Shown here: positions 11,119-20,890 of the stretch, one piece after another | Layout of the letters: every line of letters starts with the position of its first letter | Position numbering within the stretch: position 1 is the first letter of the stretch | Origin: an uncultured Pelagibacteraceae bacterium | GTDB lineage: Bacteria > Pseudomonadota > Alphaproteobacteria > Pelagibacterales > AG-422-B15 | NCBI GenBank assembly: GCA_902524795.1 | Contig: CABZEU010000011.1 | Coordinates: 1 to 45,447 of the forward strand | Reading direction: 5' to 3' | Length of the DNA stretch: 45,447 nucleotides | Notes under the pieces: generated by a model | What the model was told of the DNA's origin: nothing | The model's input: only the letters and a program-made list of their open reading frames with translations | Databases searched by the model: none | Position numbers and translations under genes: made by a program

Positions 11119-12147
11119 TTAAATTTCGACTTCCAATACCTTGAAAAGGCTTCCCATATGTTCATCATTAATTAATCGATTTAACTGTATTTTTATTTCC
11201 TCAGCTTTAGCTGGGTTTTGTTCACACAATTGATTTGCTCTTTCCTCAATGCCGTTCAATTTCAAAAAAGCTGATTGAGTGACAAATTTATACTCTAAAA
11301 TCTTTTTATTTTTTAAGATACTTATCAAGCAATCAAAATTCACAAGGTAAGTAATGTCTTGTTTTCCAATATTATTTAATACATCAGTTTTTTTATGATT
11401 TTTAATTGACTGGATAGTGCTTTTTAAAGGATGTTTTATGTAGCCGTAGTCAATTAATAGAAGATGTCCTTTATTTTTTTCTAAAAAGTTGATGATTTGA
11501 TTAAATACTTCAATTGTTTGTGGAGAGTATTCAAAGATTTGATTATTTTTTAAATCAAATCTAGATTTTACATATATTTCACTTTCACTTCTTGCAATTT
11601 CAATATCAAATTCAAAGTCTCCATCTAATGATTTTTTTACGACTGTCTCGTAATATGTATTGTCTCTTTTTTTTAACTGTCTTAAGGGAAGCGCATCTAC
11701 AAATTCATTTGCGATAAAAAAAGAATATTGATCAGGATAATCACCAATTACTGAATGAACTTTACATTTTGGAAATTGTAATTTTAGATTTTCGATAAAA
11801 TTTTTATTAATTTCATTGAAGTGAAGTGAAATATTTATTTCAGGAGATAATTGTTTATTTAATACCCTTAAAATATCATTAATGAGAGTTCCCCTTCCAG
11901 GGCCTAATTCTATTAAATTAAAGTGTTTGATATTATTTTTATTTATAACCTGAAGAATCTTGATTGCTATTGCTTCGCCAAACATTTGCGATATCTCAGG
12001 AGCAGTTATAAAATCACCTTTTTTACCAATAATCTCTTCAGAGACATAATATCCATGATCTTTATCACCATGCACTAGTTTAATAAACTCATCTAAATAT
12101 ATGTATGGGTTTTCGTTAAGATATTTTAGCAACTTTTCTTTAATCAT
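11119..12147 (-). CDS. Class I SAM-dependent methyltransferase, MidA/NDUFAF7 family
   Basis: GDFITAPEISQMFGEAIA, LIELGPGRGTLINDILR and FIANEFVDALPLRQ motifs. Confidence 0.93.
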   Translation of the reverse strand: MIKEKLLKYLNENPYIYLDEFIKLVHGDKDHGYYVSEEIIGKKGDFITAPEISQMFGEAIAIKILQVINKNNIKHFNLIELGPGRGTLINDILRVLNKQLSPEINISLHFNEINKNFIENLKLQFPKCKVHSVIGDYPDQYSFFIANEFVDALPLRQLKKRDNTYYETVVKKSLDGDFEFDIEIARSESEIYVKSRFDLKNNQIFEYSPQTIEVFNQIINFLEKNKGHLLLIDYGYIKHPLKSTIQSIKNHKKTDVLNNIGKQDITYLVNFDCLISILKNKKILEYKFVTQSAFLKLNGIEERANQLCEQNPAKAEEIKIQLNRLINDEHMGSLFKVLEVEI

Positions 12148-12947
12148 TTTTTATTTGCTAAAAGTAAGATGGTCAATCCAGCTATTATCATTGGTATTGA
12201 AAGCAACATTCCCATGGTAAAAAAGTTAGCAATATATCCAACTTGTACATCGGGCTCACGAGTGAACTCTACAGAATATCTAAATACTCCATATAACAAG
12301 AGAAAGGCTCCAGAAACAAACCCGGGAGACTTAAGTTTATAATACCTAAAAATTAGAATATTTAAGATGATGAACAGCAATAGGCCTTCCAGGAATGCTT
12401 CATAGAGCTGACTGGGATGTCTAAATTGGTCGTCTGCATTTGGAAAGATCATGCCAAACAAGAAATTTGCTGGCCGTCCATAAAGTTCACCATTAATAAA
12501 ATTTGCTATTCGCCCAAAGAATATGCCAACAGGAGCAGAAACACATATTAAGTCACTAACTTCAAAAAAAGAGCACTTAAAGTTTCTTGAAACAAGCAAA
12601 GCTGCAATTATGATGCCTATCAATCCACCATGAAATGATAGTCCTCCTTGCCATAGGTAGAATATTTCTACAACGTTATCGCTATAGTATGCAAAATTAT
12701 AAAATAATACGTATCCAATTCTAGCTCCAATTATAAGACCTAAAATTGAATAGAATACTAAGTCATCAACTAATTTTTCATTTATATTAGCTTTAACGTC
12801 ATATATTTTTTTGTTAGAAGACAAGTATTTGATGTATCGCCAAGCAAATATAAAACCCACGATGTACGCTAATGAGTACCATCTAATTTCAAGTGGACCT
12901 AATGAGAAAAAAATTGGACTAATAGATGGAAAACTAAGATAAATCAC
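12144..12947 (-). CDS. lgt: Prolipoprotein diacylglyceryl transferase
   Basis: Multi-TM; IRWYSLAYIVGF, GGLSFHGGLIG, GRIANFINGELYGRP and HPSQLYEAFLEG motifs. Confidence 0.98.
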   Translation of the reverse strand: MIYLSFPSISPIFFSLGPLEIRWYSLAYIVGFIFAWRYIKYLSSNKKIYDVKANINEKLVDDLVFYSILGLIIGARIGYVLFYNFAYYSDNVVEIFYLWQGGLSFHGGLIGIIIAALLVSRNFKCSFFEVSDLICVSAPVGIFFGRIANFINGELYGRPANFLFGMIFPNADDQFRHPSQLYEAFLEGLLLFIILNILIFRYYKLKSPGFVSGAFLLLYGVFRYSVEFTREPDVQVGYIANFFTMGMLLSIPMIIAGLTILLLANKK

Positions 12948-13046
12948 GCTATTTTAAATTTGATATAAGAATAACCTAACACCATTTATGTATAGTAGAA
13001 ATAAAATATTAAATAAAGTTACAGACATCTGTATAAGTTTATATGA

Positions 13047-13074
13047 GATCTCTTTATCTTTTAAAGAAGAGATC
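13047..13074 (+). promoter_or_regulatory. Perfect 8-bp stem hairpin (GATCTCTT-N12-AAGAGATC) in the proC leader
   Basis: 13047-13054 GATCTCTT pairs with 13067-13074 AAGAGATC. The purine-rich 3' arm sits just before ATG 13081. Confidence 0.4.
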
Positions 13075-13080
13075 AAAACA

Positions 13081-13143
13081 ATGAATAAATTTAAAGAAGA
13101 TAGAAAAAATACATCAGCTCAAAAGTCAAATGATAAATCTTAA
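13081..13143 (+). CDS. Candidate 20-codon upstream ORF (MNKFKEDRKNTSAQKSNDKS) overlapping the proC start
   Basis: ATG 13081 to TAA 13141-13143, overlapping the proC ATG at 13130. No homology assessed. Confidence 0.3.
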   Translation: MNKFKEDRKNTSAQKSNDKS

Positions 13144-13960
13144 AAAACAAAAATTTCTTATTATTGGCGCTGGAAATATGGGCTACGCAGTGCTCAATTC
13201 ATTGATTGAAAATAAGATATCATCAAAAAATATCTTAATTATTGAAAAAAAAATCACACCAAAATTAAAAAAGTTAAAGTCAAAACATAATCTTAAAATT
13301 GTCAAAAATGTTCGGTTGATTAAATATAAATTTGTACCATCTATTTCATTAATTTCTGTAAAGCCAAATCAATTAAACGCTGCTGTCGACAGTTCTTTAG
13401 AAAAATTTTTGTCTAATTCTCTTATTGTGTCGATCGTAGCAGGAAAGAAGATTTCTGATTTAAAAAAAATATTTACTCTAAATAAAGGTATTGTGAGAGC
13501 TATGACAAATACCCCAGCATCAGTTAATATGGGTACAACTCTCATTTGTTTTGATAAAATAATTAAAAATGATCAAAAGAAAATAGTGAGGAATTTCCTA
13601 TCATTACTAGGGCAAATAAATGAAACTAAAAATGAAAAAGTTATTGATGATTTTACAGCAATCTTTGGTAGTGGCCCTGCCTATATATTTCTTTTCATTG
13701 AAACGCTTATTAAAATAGCTGATAAGTCTGGGTTCAAAAATTCAAAAAATATGGTTCTTCAAACTTTTCTTGGGTCTCTTTTGCTTCTTTTTAATGAAAA
13801 AGACAGTCTAACACATTTAAAAAAGAGTGTTACTAGTAAGGGAGGGACAACTGAAGCTGCGCTTAAAATATTAGAAAACAAAAATGGCCTTAGTACTCTA
13901 ATTTCTAAAGCCATAGATAAAGCAAAGAAAAGGTCCAGGGAGCTCAGTAAGGCTAATTAA
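13130..13960 (+). CDS. proC: Pyrroline-5-carboxylate reductase
   Basis: IGAGNMGYAVL, RAMTNTPASVNMG, FGSGPAYIFLFIE, SKGGTTEAALK motifs. Confidence 0.96.
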   Translation: MINLKKQKFLIIGAGNMGYAVLNSLIENKISSKNILIIEKKITPKLKKLKSKHNLKIVKNVRLIKYKFVPSISLISVKPNQLNAAVDSSLEKFLSNSLIVSIVAGKKISDLKKIFTLNKGIVRAMTNTPASVNMGTTLICFDKIIKNDQKKIVRNFLSLLGQINETKNEKVIDDFTAIFGSGPAYIFLFIETLIKIADKSGFKNSKNMVLQTFLGSLLLLFNEKDSLTHLKKSVTSKGGTTEAALKILENKNGLSTLISKAIDKAKKRSRELSKAN

Positions 13961-15249
13961 TTTTGTATTACTATAGCTACTTCCAAGCCACCTAAATAAC
14001 TATCATGCAAACTTATTTTTCCGTTTATTGAGCCTAGTAGTGATTTAGTAGTTGCCAGACCTAAACCTGAATTTGTCTTGTTTTGATTTCTACTTTTGTC
14101 AATCCTATAGAAGGGCTTGAATACATTTGCTTTTTCTTCGTCATCGATACCTGGGCCGTTGTCGTGAATATTGATTTTAATCATTTTACTATTCACCTCA
14201 GCTTTGACAATAATTTTACCTGCTTTATCAATCGCATTATTCAAAATATTTGTAATTGACCGTACAAATACATTTTCATTTACCGTTGCAGCCTCATCGT
14301 TGAGTATCTCTAGTTCAATTTTGTGGTTCCTAAAATGAACATCATTTTTAATTTTAATGATAGCTTCTATAGGGTTAATCACAGACCTATCTTTTGAATC
14401 ATCAGAGGCTGCGAAATCAAGGTATTCAATTAGCATTTCGTTCATATGATTAATTTCATCATTAATATCTTTTTTTATATCCTTATTATCTAGTGTTTCT
14501 ATTATTAGTTTCATTCTGGTCAATGGTGTCTTTAGATCATGACTTACCCCAGCAAGCATTAGAGAGCGTTGATCAATTTGTTTTAATATTCGATTCTTCA
14601 TTTTTATAAATTCTTTACCAGCCTGTCTAACTTCAAGAGCTCCTGAAATTTTAAAATTATCTAACTCTTGTCCTTTACCAAATTGCTCCGCTGCCTTTGC
14701 CAAATTACTAATTGGTTTTACTTGATTTTTAAGAAATAAATAAGAGATGAGAACTAATATAAGTGCGGATATAATCTGCCAACCGAGAAAAATATGATTT
14801 CGAGCGGTAGTTATTCTATCTTTTGGAAAAGTAAGCATTATAAATGAGGAATCAAATTGTATAATCACTTCAATTGTATCATTAAGCGTCTCTTTGATTG
14901 AAAAAGGATTTTCAATTCTTGTGGCTAGTTCTTGACTAAAACTATTAAGAATTTGCGAGTTATAATTTTCTGTTTCATCAAAAAATCCTACCTTGTCATA
15001 AGTATTTACATCAAATAAAAATATTTCTTGTACATCTTTTATATTAATTAAAGAACCTTGGCCTTCATCATATTGTCTAGCAACCATTTGTATTTCCATT
15101 GCAACTGACCTTGAAAGCCTATTGAGGGTACGCTCCCACAAACTATTATAGTAGTAGGATAAAATAATTAATTGAAACATAACTATGGGAAACAAAACTA
15201 TTAAAATTGTTCGGCCGAGTAAGCTTGTAGGAAGTAAATTTCTAAACAT
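13957..15249 (-). CDS. Sensor histidine kinase, EnvZ-like
   Basis: Two TM segments, HAMP region, H-box GVSHDLKTPLTRMKL, N/G boxes (NAIDKA, DNGPGID, GLGLATTKS). Confidence 0.93.
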   Translation of the reverse strand: MFRNLLPTSLLGRTILIVLFPIVMFQLIILSYYYNSLWERTLNRLSRSVAMEIQMVARQYDEGQGSLINIKDVQEIFLFDVNTYDKVGFFDETENYNSQILNSFSQELATRIENPFSIKETLNDTIEVIIQFDSSFIMLTFPKDRITTARNHIFLGWQIISALILVLISYLFLKNQVKPISNLAKAAEQFGKGQELDNFKISGALEVRQAGKEFIKMKNRILKQIDQRSLMLAGVSHDLKTPLTRMKLIIETLDNKDIKKDINDEINHMNEMLIEYLDFAASDDSKDRSVINPIEAIIKIKNDVHFRNHKIELEILNDEAATVNENVFVRSITNILNNAIDKAGKIIVKAEVNSKMIKINIHDNGPGIDDEEKANVFKPFYRIDKSRNQNKTNSGLGLATTKSLLGSINGKISLHDSYLGGLEVAIVIQN

Positions 15250-15252
15250 TAT

Positions 15253-15930
15253 CTAATCAATCCACAGTTCATATCCTGAACCTCTTTTTGTTCGCAAAAA
15301 TCTTGGTATTTTGGGATTCTTTTCAATTTTCTTTCTCAACCTATTAATACATACATCTAATGTACGTTCCTGCGAAAAATTTAACTCTGTTATTAATTGA
15401 TCTCTAGAAAATGACTTGCCTGGGTTAGCGGAGAGGAGTTGCAAAATTTTTAACTCATTTTGATTAAGCGATAAGTCTGCTGTTCTTCCTTTTATGGACC
15501 CACTTGATAAATCAATTACTATATTATCTAGTTGGATCTTACTTTTAATATTTTTAGTCGATGTTTTATTAATTATATTTCTTATTCTTAGTAGTAATTC
15601 CTTTGGTTCAAAAGGTTTACTTAAATAATCATCAGCACCAATTTCGAGTCCATGAACTCTATTCTCTGACTCATTCATAGCCGTTAGATGGATTATAGGC
15701 GTGAGAGATGACTGTCTTATATCCTTTGTGAGCTCGTAGCCATCTTGTCCTGGCATCATGATATCTACGATTAGTAGATCAAAAACTATGTACTTAAGTA
15801 ACTCTTTGGCCTCTTCTGCATTAGCAGCAATAGAAATAAGAAAGCCATGTTCTATTAAATATGATTTTAAAAGGTTTCTAATTTTGTCATCATCGTCAAC
15901 AATAAGTAAGTGTTGCAGATTTTTATTCAT
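15253..15930 (-). CDS. OmpR/PetR-type response regulator
   Basis: Receiver domain (LIVDDDDKIRN, DLLIVDIMMPGQDG, KPF) plus winged-helix C-terminus (RTLDVCINRLRKKIEKNPKIPRFLRTKRGSGYEL). Confidence 0.95.
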   Translation of the reverse strand: MNKNLQHLLIVDDDDKIRNLLKSYLIEHGFLISIAANAEEAKELLKYIVFDLLIVDIMMPGQDGYELTKDIRQSSLTPIIHLTAMNESENRVHGLEIGADDYLSKPFEPKELLLRIRNIINKTSTKNIKSKIQLDNIVIDLSSGSIKGRTADLSLNQNELKILQLLSANPGKSFSRDQLITELNFSQERTLDVCINRLRKKIEKNPKIPRFLRTKRGSGYELWID

Positions 15931-16435
15931 TATTTTTTTCTGTTAAACTGTTTACTACCATGTTAAATCCCTGAACAGCGTTAGCCCCAGATTTAACATA
16001 AGATTTTGAGAGTTTGTCTATTAAAGGTTTAATAACGTCATTTAATTTTTCTTTAGCAACATCGGTGAGATATAAATTCTTTTTTCTGCCATCATCAGAA
16101 TTAATTTTTTGAATAATAAATTTTTCTTTTAACAAAATTCTTAAAACTCTATTCAAACTTTGTTTTCTGATATCAAGAATATTTAACAGTTCATTAAATA
16201 TTATCCCAGGATTTAGGTTTATTATTAAAAGACACCTAATATCAGCTATGCCAAGCTCTTCATCGTCTAAATTATTAAATATTTCTTTTTCAAATATTCT
16301 ATTAGCCTCAAAAAAATTATTTAATGAAATTTTGATGCGGTCTTCACGAAGATAGAGCAGAGACGATGCTTTGCTATTGGATGTATTTAAGTCAGCCACT
16401 ATGACATAGTTACGATAAAAATATATATTAATCAA
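15923..16435 (-). CDS. MarR-family regulator, PetP-like
   Basis: Winged helix with wing region SDDGRKKNLYLTDVAKEKL; overlaps the OmpR-type gene by 8 bp, as in petP-petR arrangements. Confidence 0.82.
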   Translation of the reverse strand: MINIYFYRNYVIVADLNTSNSKASSLLYLREDRIKISLNNFFEANRIFEKEIFNNLDDEELGIADIRCLLIINLNPGIIFNELLNILDIRKQSLNRVLRILLKEKFIIQKINSDDGRKKNLYLTDVAKEKLNDVIKPLIDKLSKSYVKSGANAVQGFNMVVNSLTEKNNE

Positions 16436-16482
16436 GGAGTTTTTCTGTTATGTAATCTATTCTTAAACTAAATAAAATATTT

Positions 16483-17364
16483 ATGGAAATACCACCATTT
16501 GACAACAGAGATGGCTTTATATGGATGAATGGCAAATTTGTTCCTTGGAATGATGCCAAATGTCATGTCATTACACAAGGACTTCATTATGCAAGTTCTG
16601 TATTTGAAGGTGAGAGGGCTTATAAAGGAAAAATATTTAAATCTGAAGAACATACGAAAAGACTGTTTAAGTCAGCTGAAACGGTTGGTATAAAAATCCC
16701 CTATACTCAGGAAGAAATTAATCAGGCCAAAGATGAACTAATAAGTAAGATGGGTTATCAAGATTGTTATGTTCGTCCAATTGCCTGGCGTGGAAGTCAA
16801 CAGATGGGATTATCTACTTCTAATGCTGATATAAATGTTGCCATCGCAGTCTGGGATGATTGGGCATCATATTTCAAAATAGAAGATAGAAAAGCGGGTC
16901 TAAGATTGATCACATCACCCTGGAAACGACCAGCACCTGATACAGCTCCATGTGAAGCTAAAGCATCAGGTCCTTATGTTATTTGCACAATGTCAAAGGA
17001 ATATGCAGAGAGCAATGGTTACAATGACGCTCTTATGCTTGATTACAGAGGTTATATAGCGGAAGGAACCGGAGCGAACATATTCTTTATAAAAGATGAA
17101 ACAATACATACACCTATACCAGATTGTTTTCTAAATGGCATCACTAGGCAAACAGTTATTGAGATGGTGACAAAAAAAGGATTTTCAGTTGAGGAAAAAC
17201 ATATAATGCCGGATGAAATAACTATCTATGACGAGGCTTTTTTAACTGGGACGGCCGCTGAAATCACTCCTATACAATCAATTGATAGCATTAAATTTAA
17301 GACTGGCGATGAAAGTCAAAATTTTCAGTTCATGCAAGACTATCACGATCTAGTGAGATCATAG
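16483..17364 (+). CDS. ilvE: Branched-chain amino acid aminotransferase
   Basis: HYASSVFEGERAYKG, YVRPIAWRGS, EGTGANIFFIKD and GITRQTVIEM motifs. Confidence 0.96.
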   Translation: MEIPPFDNRDGFIWMNGKFVPWNDAKCHVITQGLHYASSVFEGERAYKGKIFKSEEHTKRLFKSAETVGIKIPYTQEEINQAKDELISKMGYQDCYVRPIAWRGSQQMGLSTSNADINVAIAVWDDWASYFKIEDRKAGLRLITSPWKRPAPDTAPCEAKASGPYVICTMSKEYAESNGYNDALMLDYRGYIAEGTGANIFFIKDETIHTPIPDCFLNGITRQTVIEMVTKKGFSVEEKHIMPDEITIYDEAFLTGTAAEITPIQSIDSIKFKTGDESQNFQFMQDYHDLVRS

Positions 17365-17910
17365 TCAAAAAATATTTCTATAGTATTGATATCCACTATA
17401 TACCGATGCGATCATGGCAATCCATAAAAGTGCTATACCAAAATTGTTAATTAATAATAAGCTGCTGTAAACATCAGCTAAGAGTATCAAAAATAAGCTG
17501 CCCATTTGAGCCGCAGTTTTATATTTACCTAAATTTGATACAGGTATTTCTTTTTTATTAACATCACTTGATGCATATTCTCTCAAGCCAGAAATAAGTA
17601 TTTCTCTAGCTATAATTAGATATGCAGGTATCAGATGTATTCCTAACAATATCCCATCTGAAATAAAAGTAACTAAGATAAGAACTACGAAGAGTTTATC
17701 AGCGATGGGATCAAGCATTTTTCCAAAATTTGAAGTGTTTTTTGTCTTTCTAGCAATTAAACCATCAAGATAATCGGTAATCGATATCACAATAAATAAA
17801 ACTATTGATAAGAAATTTATTAAATTTGAGTCAGAGAAAATTAATATTATAAGGACTGGAAGCAGTAATATTCTTGAAATTGTTAATATGTTTGGCAATT
17901 TGGACATCAA
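17365..17910 (-). CDS. pgsA: CDP-diacylglycerol-glycerol-3-phosphate 3-phosphatidyltransferase
   Basis: CDP-alcohol phosphotransferase motif DYLDGLIARKTKNTSNFGKMLDPIADK. Confidence 0.96.
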   Translation of the reverse strand: MMSKLPNILTISRILLLPVLIILIFSDSNLINFLSIVLFIVISITDYLDGLIARKTKNTSNFGKMLDPIADKLFVVLILVTFISDGILLGIHLIPAYLIIAREILISGLREYASSDVNKKEIPVSNLGKYKTAAQMGSLFLILLADVYSSLLLINNFGIALLWIAMIASVYSGYQYYRNIF

Positions 17911-19739
17911 TCATTAAAGTAAGCATATATTTTTTCTGATAGCAACCTGCTTATTCCCTTAACCTTCATAATATCTTGAGATGATGCAGTTTTAATATTT
18001 TTAACTGACCCAAAATGATTCAGTAGTAGCTTTTTTCTAACTCTTCCCAAACCTTCAATGGGTTCCAATTCTGATGTATGCATTTCTTTTTTTCTTTTGT
18101 CTCTATGAGCACCAATAGCATATCTATGTGATTCATCTCTGAGCCTTTGCATAAAGAAAAATGAAGGTGTATCTTTTTTTATATAATTTTTCTTATCATT
18201 GAAAATAATCTGATCTAGGCTCTCCTTTCTTCCTTCGCCCTTAAAAATTGACGCTAATTTAATTTCACTTAAATTTTTCTCTTCTAATATTTTTTTAGCC
18301 AAATCATAGTGGCCTTTGCCACCATCTATTATGAGAAGCTCAGGTAAATTTTGATATTTTTTTTGATTTTTTATTGCTTCAGAAGAAAACCTTCTCTCGA
18401 GAACATGCCGCATCATACCATAATCATCTCCAGGTTTAACCTTGTTTGAATCAATATTAAATTTTCTATAAGACTTTTTATCAAAACCTTCTTTTGAAAA
18501 TACAATCATGGCACCAACAGCATTTTTGCCAAATAAGTGACTGTTATCAAAAGCTTCTATTCGATTAATATCAAGGGCAATTCCTAGATCTTTCTTTAAG
18601 GCTTTTAAATTTTCTTTATCAGAGAACGACTGAGTAATATGATTTTTTAATGATAATTCGGAATTCCTTATCGCATAATTAATAATTTCTAATTTTTTAC
18701 CCTTTTTTGGGATTGAAAAATTTGTTTGATAAGAATAAATCGATTTAAGAGAATTTTTAATGAGCTTAGAATTATTAATGGGGGTATTTATGAGTACATT
18801 TTTTGGAGGTGAATACTTTGTATAAAAATCAACTATAAACCTCTCTAATATTTCATAAGTTTCGACTTCTTCTCCATGTTTTGGAAAGTATGATCTATTT
18901 CCCCAATTCTGACCTGATCTGTATATGAATACCTGCACGCAAGATTTGTTTCCTTTTCTTGAAATAGATATCACGTCAGTATTTTTAATGTCATGCAAGT
19001 TTATATTTTGTTGACTTTGTATTTGAGTTAAAGCTTCAATTTTATCTCTATAGCTTGCAGCTTTTTCATAATTCAAAATTTCACTTTCTCTTTCCATCTT
19101 TTTTGAGAGTTCTGCCTGTAGAGTGCTGTGATGGCCTGAAAGAAAATTCTCAGCATTTTTTACTGTTGAATTGTAGTCTTTCTTATTAATTGTATCATTC
19201 ACACATGGACCGCTGCAGCGTTCAATTTGATAAAGAAGACAAGGTTTTGACCTGTTTTCAAATATTGTATCGTCACATGAACGCAGTAAGAAAACTTTCT
19301 GTAATATTTTTAATGTATAATTAAGAGAGTTGATTGTTGCAAAAGGACCGAAATACTTTCCTTTAAATTTTTGCTTACCTCTATGTTTTGTAATTTGAGG
19401 ATATTCTTGTTCATGGTTAATAAAGATATAAGGAAAAGATTTGTCATCACGAAGAAGTATATTAAATGGTGGTTTTAGTTTCTTGATTAAATTTGCCTCT
19501 AAAAGTAATGCTTCCTTTTCAGTTTGTGTAATCACAACGTCAATAGTTGATATTTTACTAACCATTCTTTTTATGCGGTTTGATAAATTGTTACCATTCA
19601 GGTAACTTTTAAGACGATTTTGTATATTCTTGGCTTTTCCTACGTAGAGTATTTCATCTTTTTCATTCAGCATTTTATAGATACCTGCAGACGTAGGAGA
19701 TTGATCTATAATTTCTTTTAGATTTTCTATACTATTCAT
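17907..19739 (-). CDS. uvrC: Excinuclease ABC subunit C
   Basis: GIY-YIG domain (AGIYKMLNEKDEILYVGKAKNI), UVR region, RNase H-like EAFDNSHLFGKNAVGAMIVF, C-terminal HhH. Confidence 0.98.
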   Translation of the reverse strand: MNSIENLKEIIDQSPTSAGIYKMLNEKDEILYVGKAKNIQNRLKSYLNGNNLSNRIKRMVSKISTIDVVITQTEKEALLLEANLIKKLKPPFNILLRDDKSFPYIFINHEQEYPQITKHRGKQKFKGKYFGPFATINSLNYTLKILQKVFLLRSCDDTIFENRSKPCLLYQIERCSGPCVNDTINKKDYNSTVKNAENFLSGHHSTLQAELSKKMERESEILNYEKAASYRDKIEALTQIQSQQNINLHDIKNTDVISISRKGNKSCVQVFIYRSGQNWGNRSYFPKHGEEVETYEILERFIVDFYTKYSPPKNVLINTPINNSKLIKNSLKSIYSYQTNFSIPKKGKKLEIINYAIRNSELSLKNHITQSFSDKENLKALKKDLGIALDINRIEAFDNSHLFGKNAVGAMIVFSKEGFDKKSYRKFNIDSNKVKPGDDYGMMRHVLERRFSSEAIKNQKKYQNLPELLIIDGGKGHYDLAKKILEEKNLSEIKLASIFKGEGRKESLDQIIFNDKKNYIKKDTPSFFFMQRLRDESHRYAIGAHRDKRKKEMHTSELEPIEGLGRVRKKLLLNHFGSVKNIKTASSQDIMKVKGISRLLSEKIYAYFND

Positions 19740-19741
19740 TT

Positions 19742-20080
19742 TTAAGCGCGTGAGCGCTCAATTTCAATACCAGCACTCGCAGCCTCTTTTATTGCGTCCA
19801 ATTTTTCTAGCCTAATTTTCATTGTCTCAATTCTTTTATTTTTGAAACATTCCTGAATTATCTTTTCAGCCAATTTTTCAAGAAGAACTGTATGGCCAGC
19901 ACCTATAATTTTTTTTATTTTTTTTGATATTTGATTATAGCAAACAACACTTTGCAATCTGCTGTCGTTTATTGTCTTAGGATTTTTAACTTTAGCGATA
20001 ACATTTATTCGAAGTGGCTGCCGTTTTAACTTTTCATGTTTGTAGACACCAATGTTTGCATCAATCATAAAATCATTCAA
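19742..20080 (-). CDS. folB: Dihydroneopterin aldolase (N-terminus displaced by apparent frameshift; see findings)
   Basis: IGVYKHEKLKRQPLRINV and C-terminal IRLEKLDAIKEAASAGIEIER. The in-frame start is only a TTG; homologous-looking N-terminal residues lie in another frame up to ATG 20168. Confidence 0.82.
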   Translation of the reverse strand: MNDFMIDANIGVYKHEKLKRQPLRINVIAKVKNPKTINDSRLQSVVCYNQISKKIKKIIGAGHTVLLEKLAEKIIQECFKNKRIETMKIRLEKLDAIKEAASAGIEIERSRA

Positions 20081-20164
20081 AAAATATCAAATCATATCCT
20101 GACAATGGATCTACTAAATCAGTATTTGATTTTAAATCGCTAATTTTTAGCACATTTTTATGGT

Positions 20165-20890
20165 TCATGATAAATGCTCTCCCCCGTCAACGGCTATAAA
20201 TTGGCCTGTAATTGACTTTGATTCAAGCAGAAATTTAACTGATTTTGCTATTTCTTCTGGAGGTGAACCAATCTTTAAAATTGTATTTTTCAATGACTTA
20301 TCAAAGTGTTTCTTTGATTGATGAATATTTTTTAAAGTTGGTCCGGGACCAATTGAATTAACTCTTATATTTGGAGCAAAAGATTTAGCTAATATTGGTG
20401 TTGCTGCATGTAGTGCAGCCTTTGCAATTGAGTAAGAAAGAAATGAAGTGTCAGCGTTGACTACATTTTGATCTAAAATATTTATGATATGTCCATTGGA
20501 CTTTTTTGGTAAGTGCTTTTTAAATTCTTTGGATAGTATTAAAGGCGCATATAAATTTATATTCATATGATCGTACCACAAGCCATCACTGAGTGTTTCA
20601 ATATTATCATTTAAAAATAGTGAAGCATTGTTAACAAGAAAATCGACAGATCCAAAAATTCTTTTTGATTTTAAGATTATTTTTGAAACTTGACCTGGTT
20701 TATTTAAATCGCACTTAATTATTTCACATTGATTTCCAGATTTTATGAGACTATTTTTTAAATCTTTTGCCTCTTTAATCGAGTTATTATAATGAATTAT
20801 AAAATTGAGGTTATTATTCTTCAAACTTAATGCAATGGCCTTGCCAATTCTTTGTGCACCTCCTGTAATTAAAATGGTTTGTTTTTTCAT
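20165..20890 (-). CDS. Short-chain dehydrogenase/reductase, pteridine-reductase/FolM-like
   Basis: ITGGAQRIGKAIALSL, LVNNASLF, SYSIAKAALHAATPILAKSFAPNIRVNSIGPGPTL; next to folB. Confidence 0.82.
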   Translation of the reverse strand: MKKQTILITGGAQRIGKAIALSLKNNNLNFIIHYNNSIKEAKDLKNSLIKSGNQCEIIKCDLNKPGQVSKIILKSKRIFGSVDFLVNNASLFLNDNIETLSDGLWYDHMNINLYAPLILSKEFKKHLPKKSNGHIINILDQNVVNADTSFLSYSIAKAALHAATPILAKSFAPNIRVNSIGPGPTLKNIHQSKKHFDKSLKNTILKIGSPPEEIAKSVKFLLESKSITGQFIAVDGGEHLS

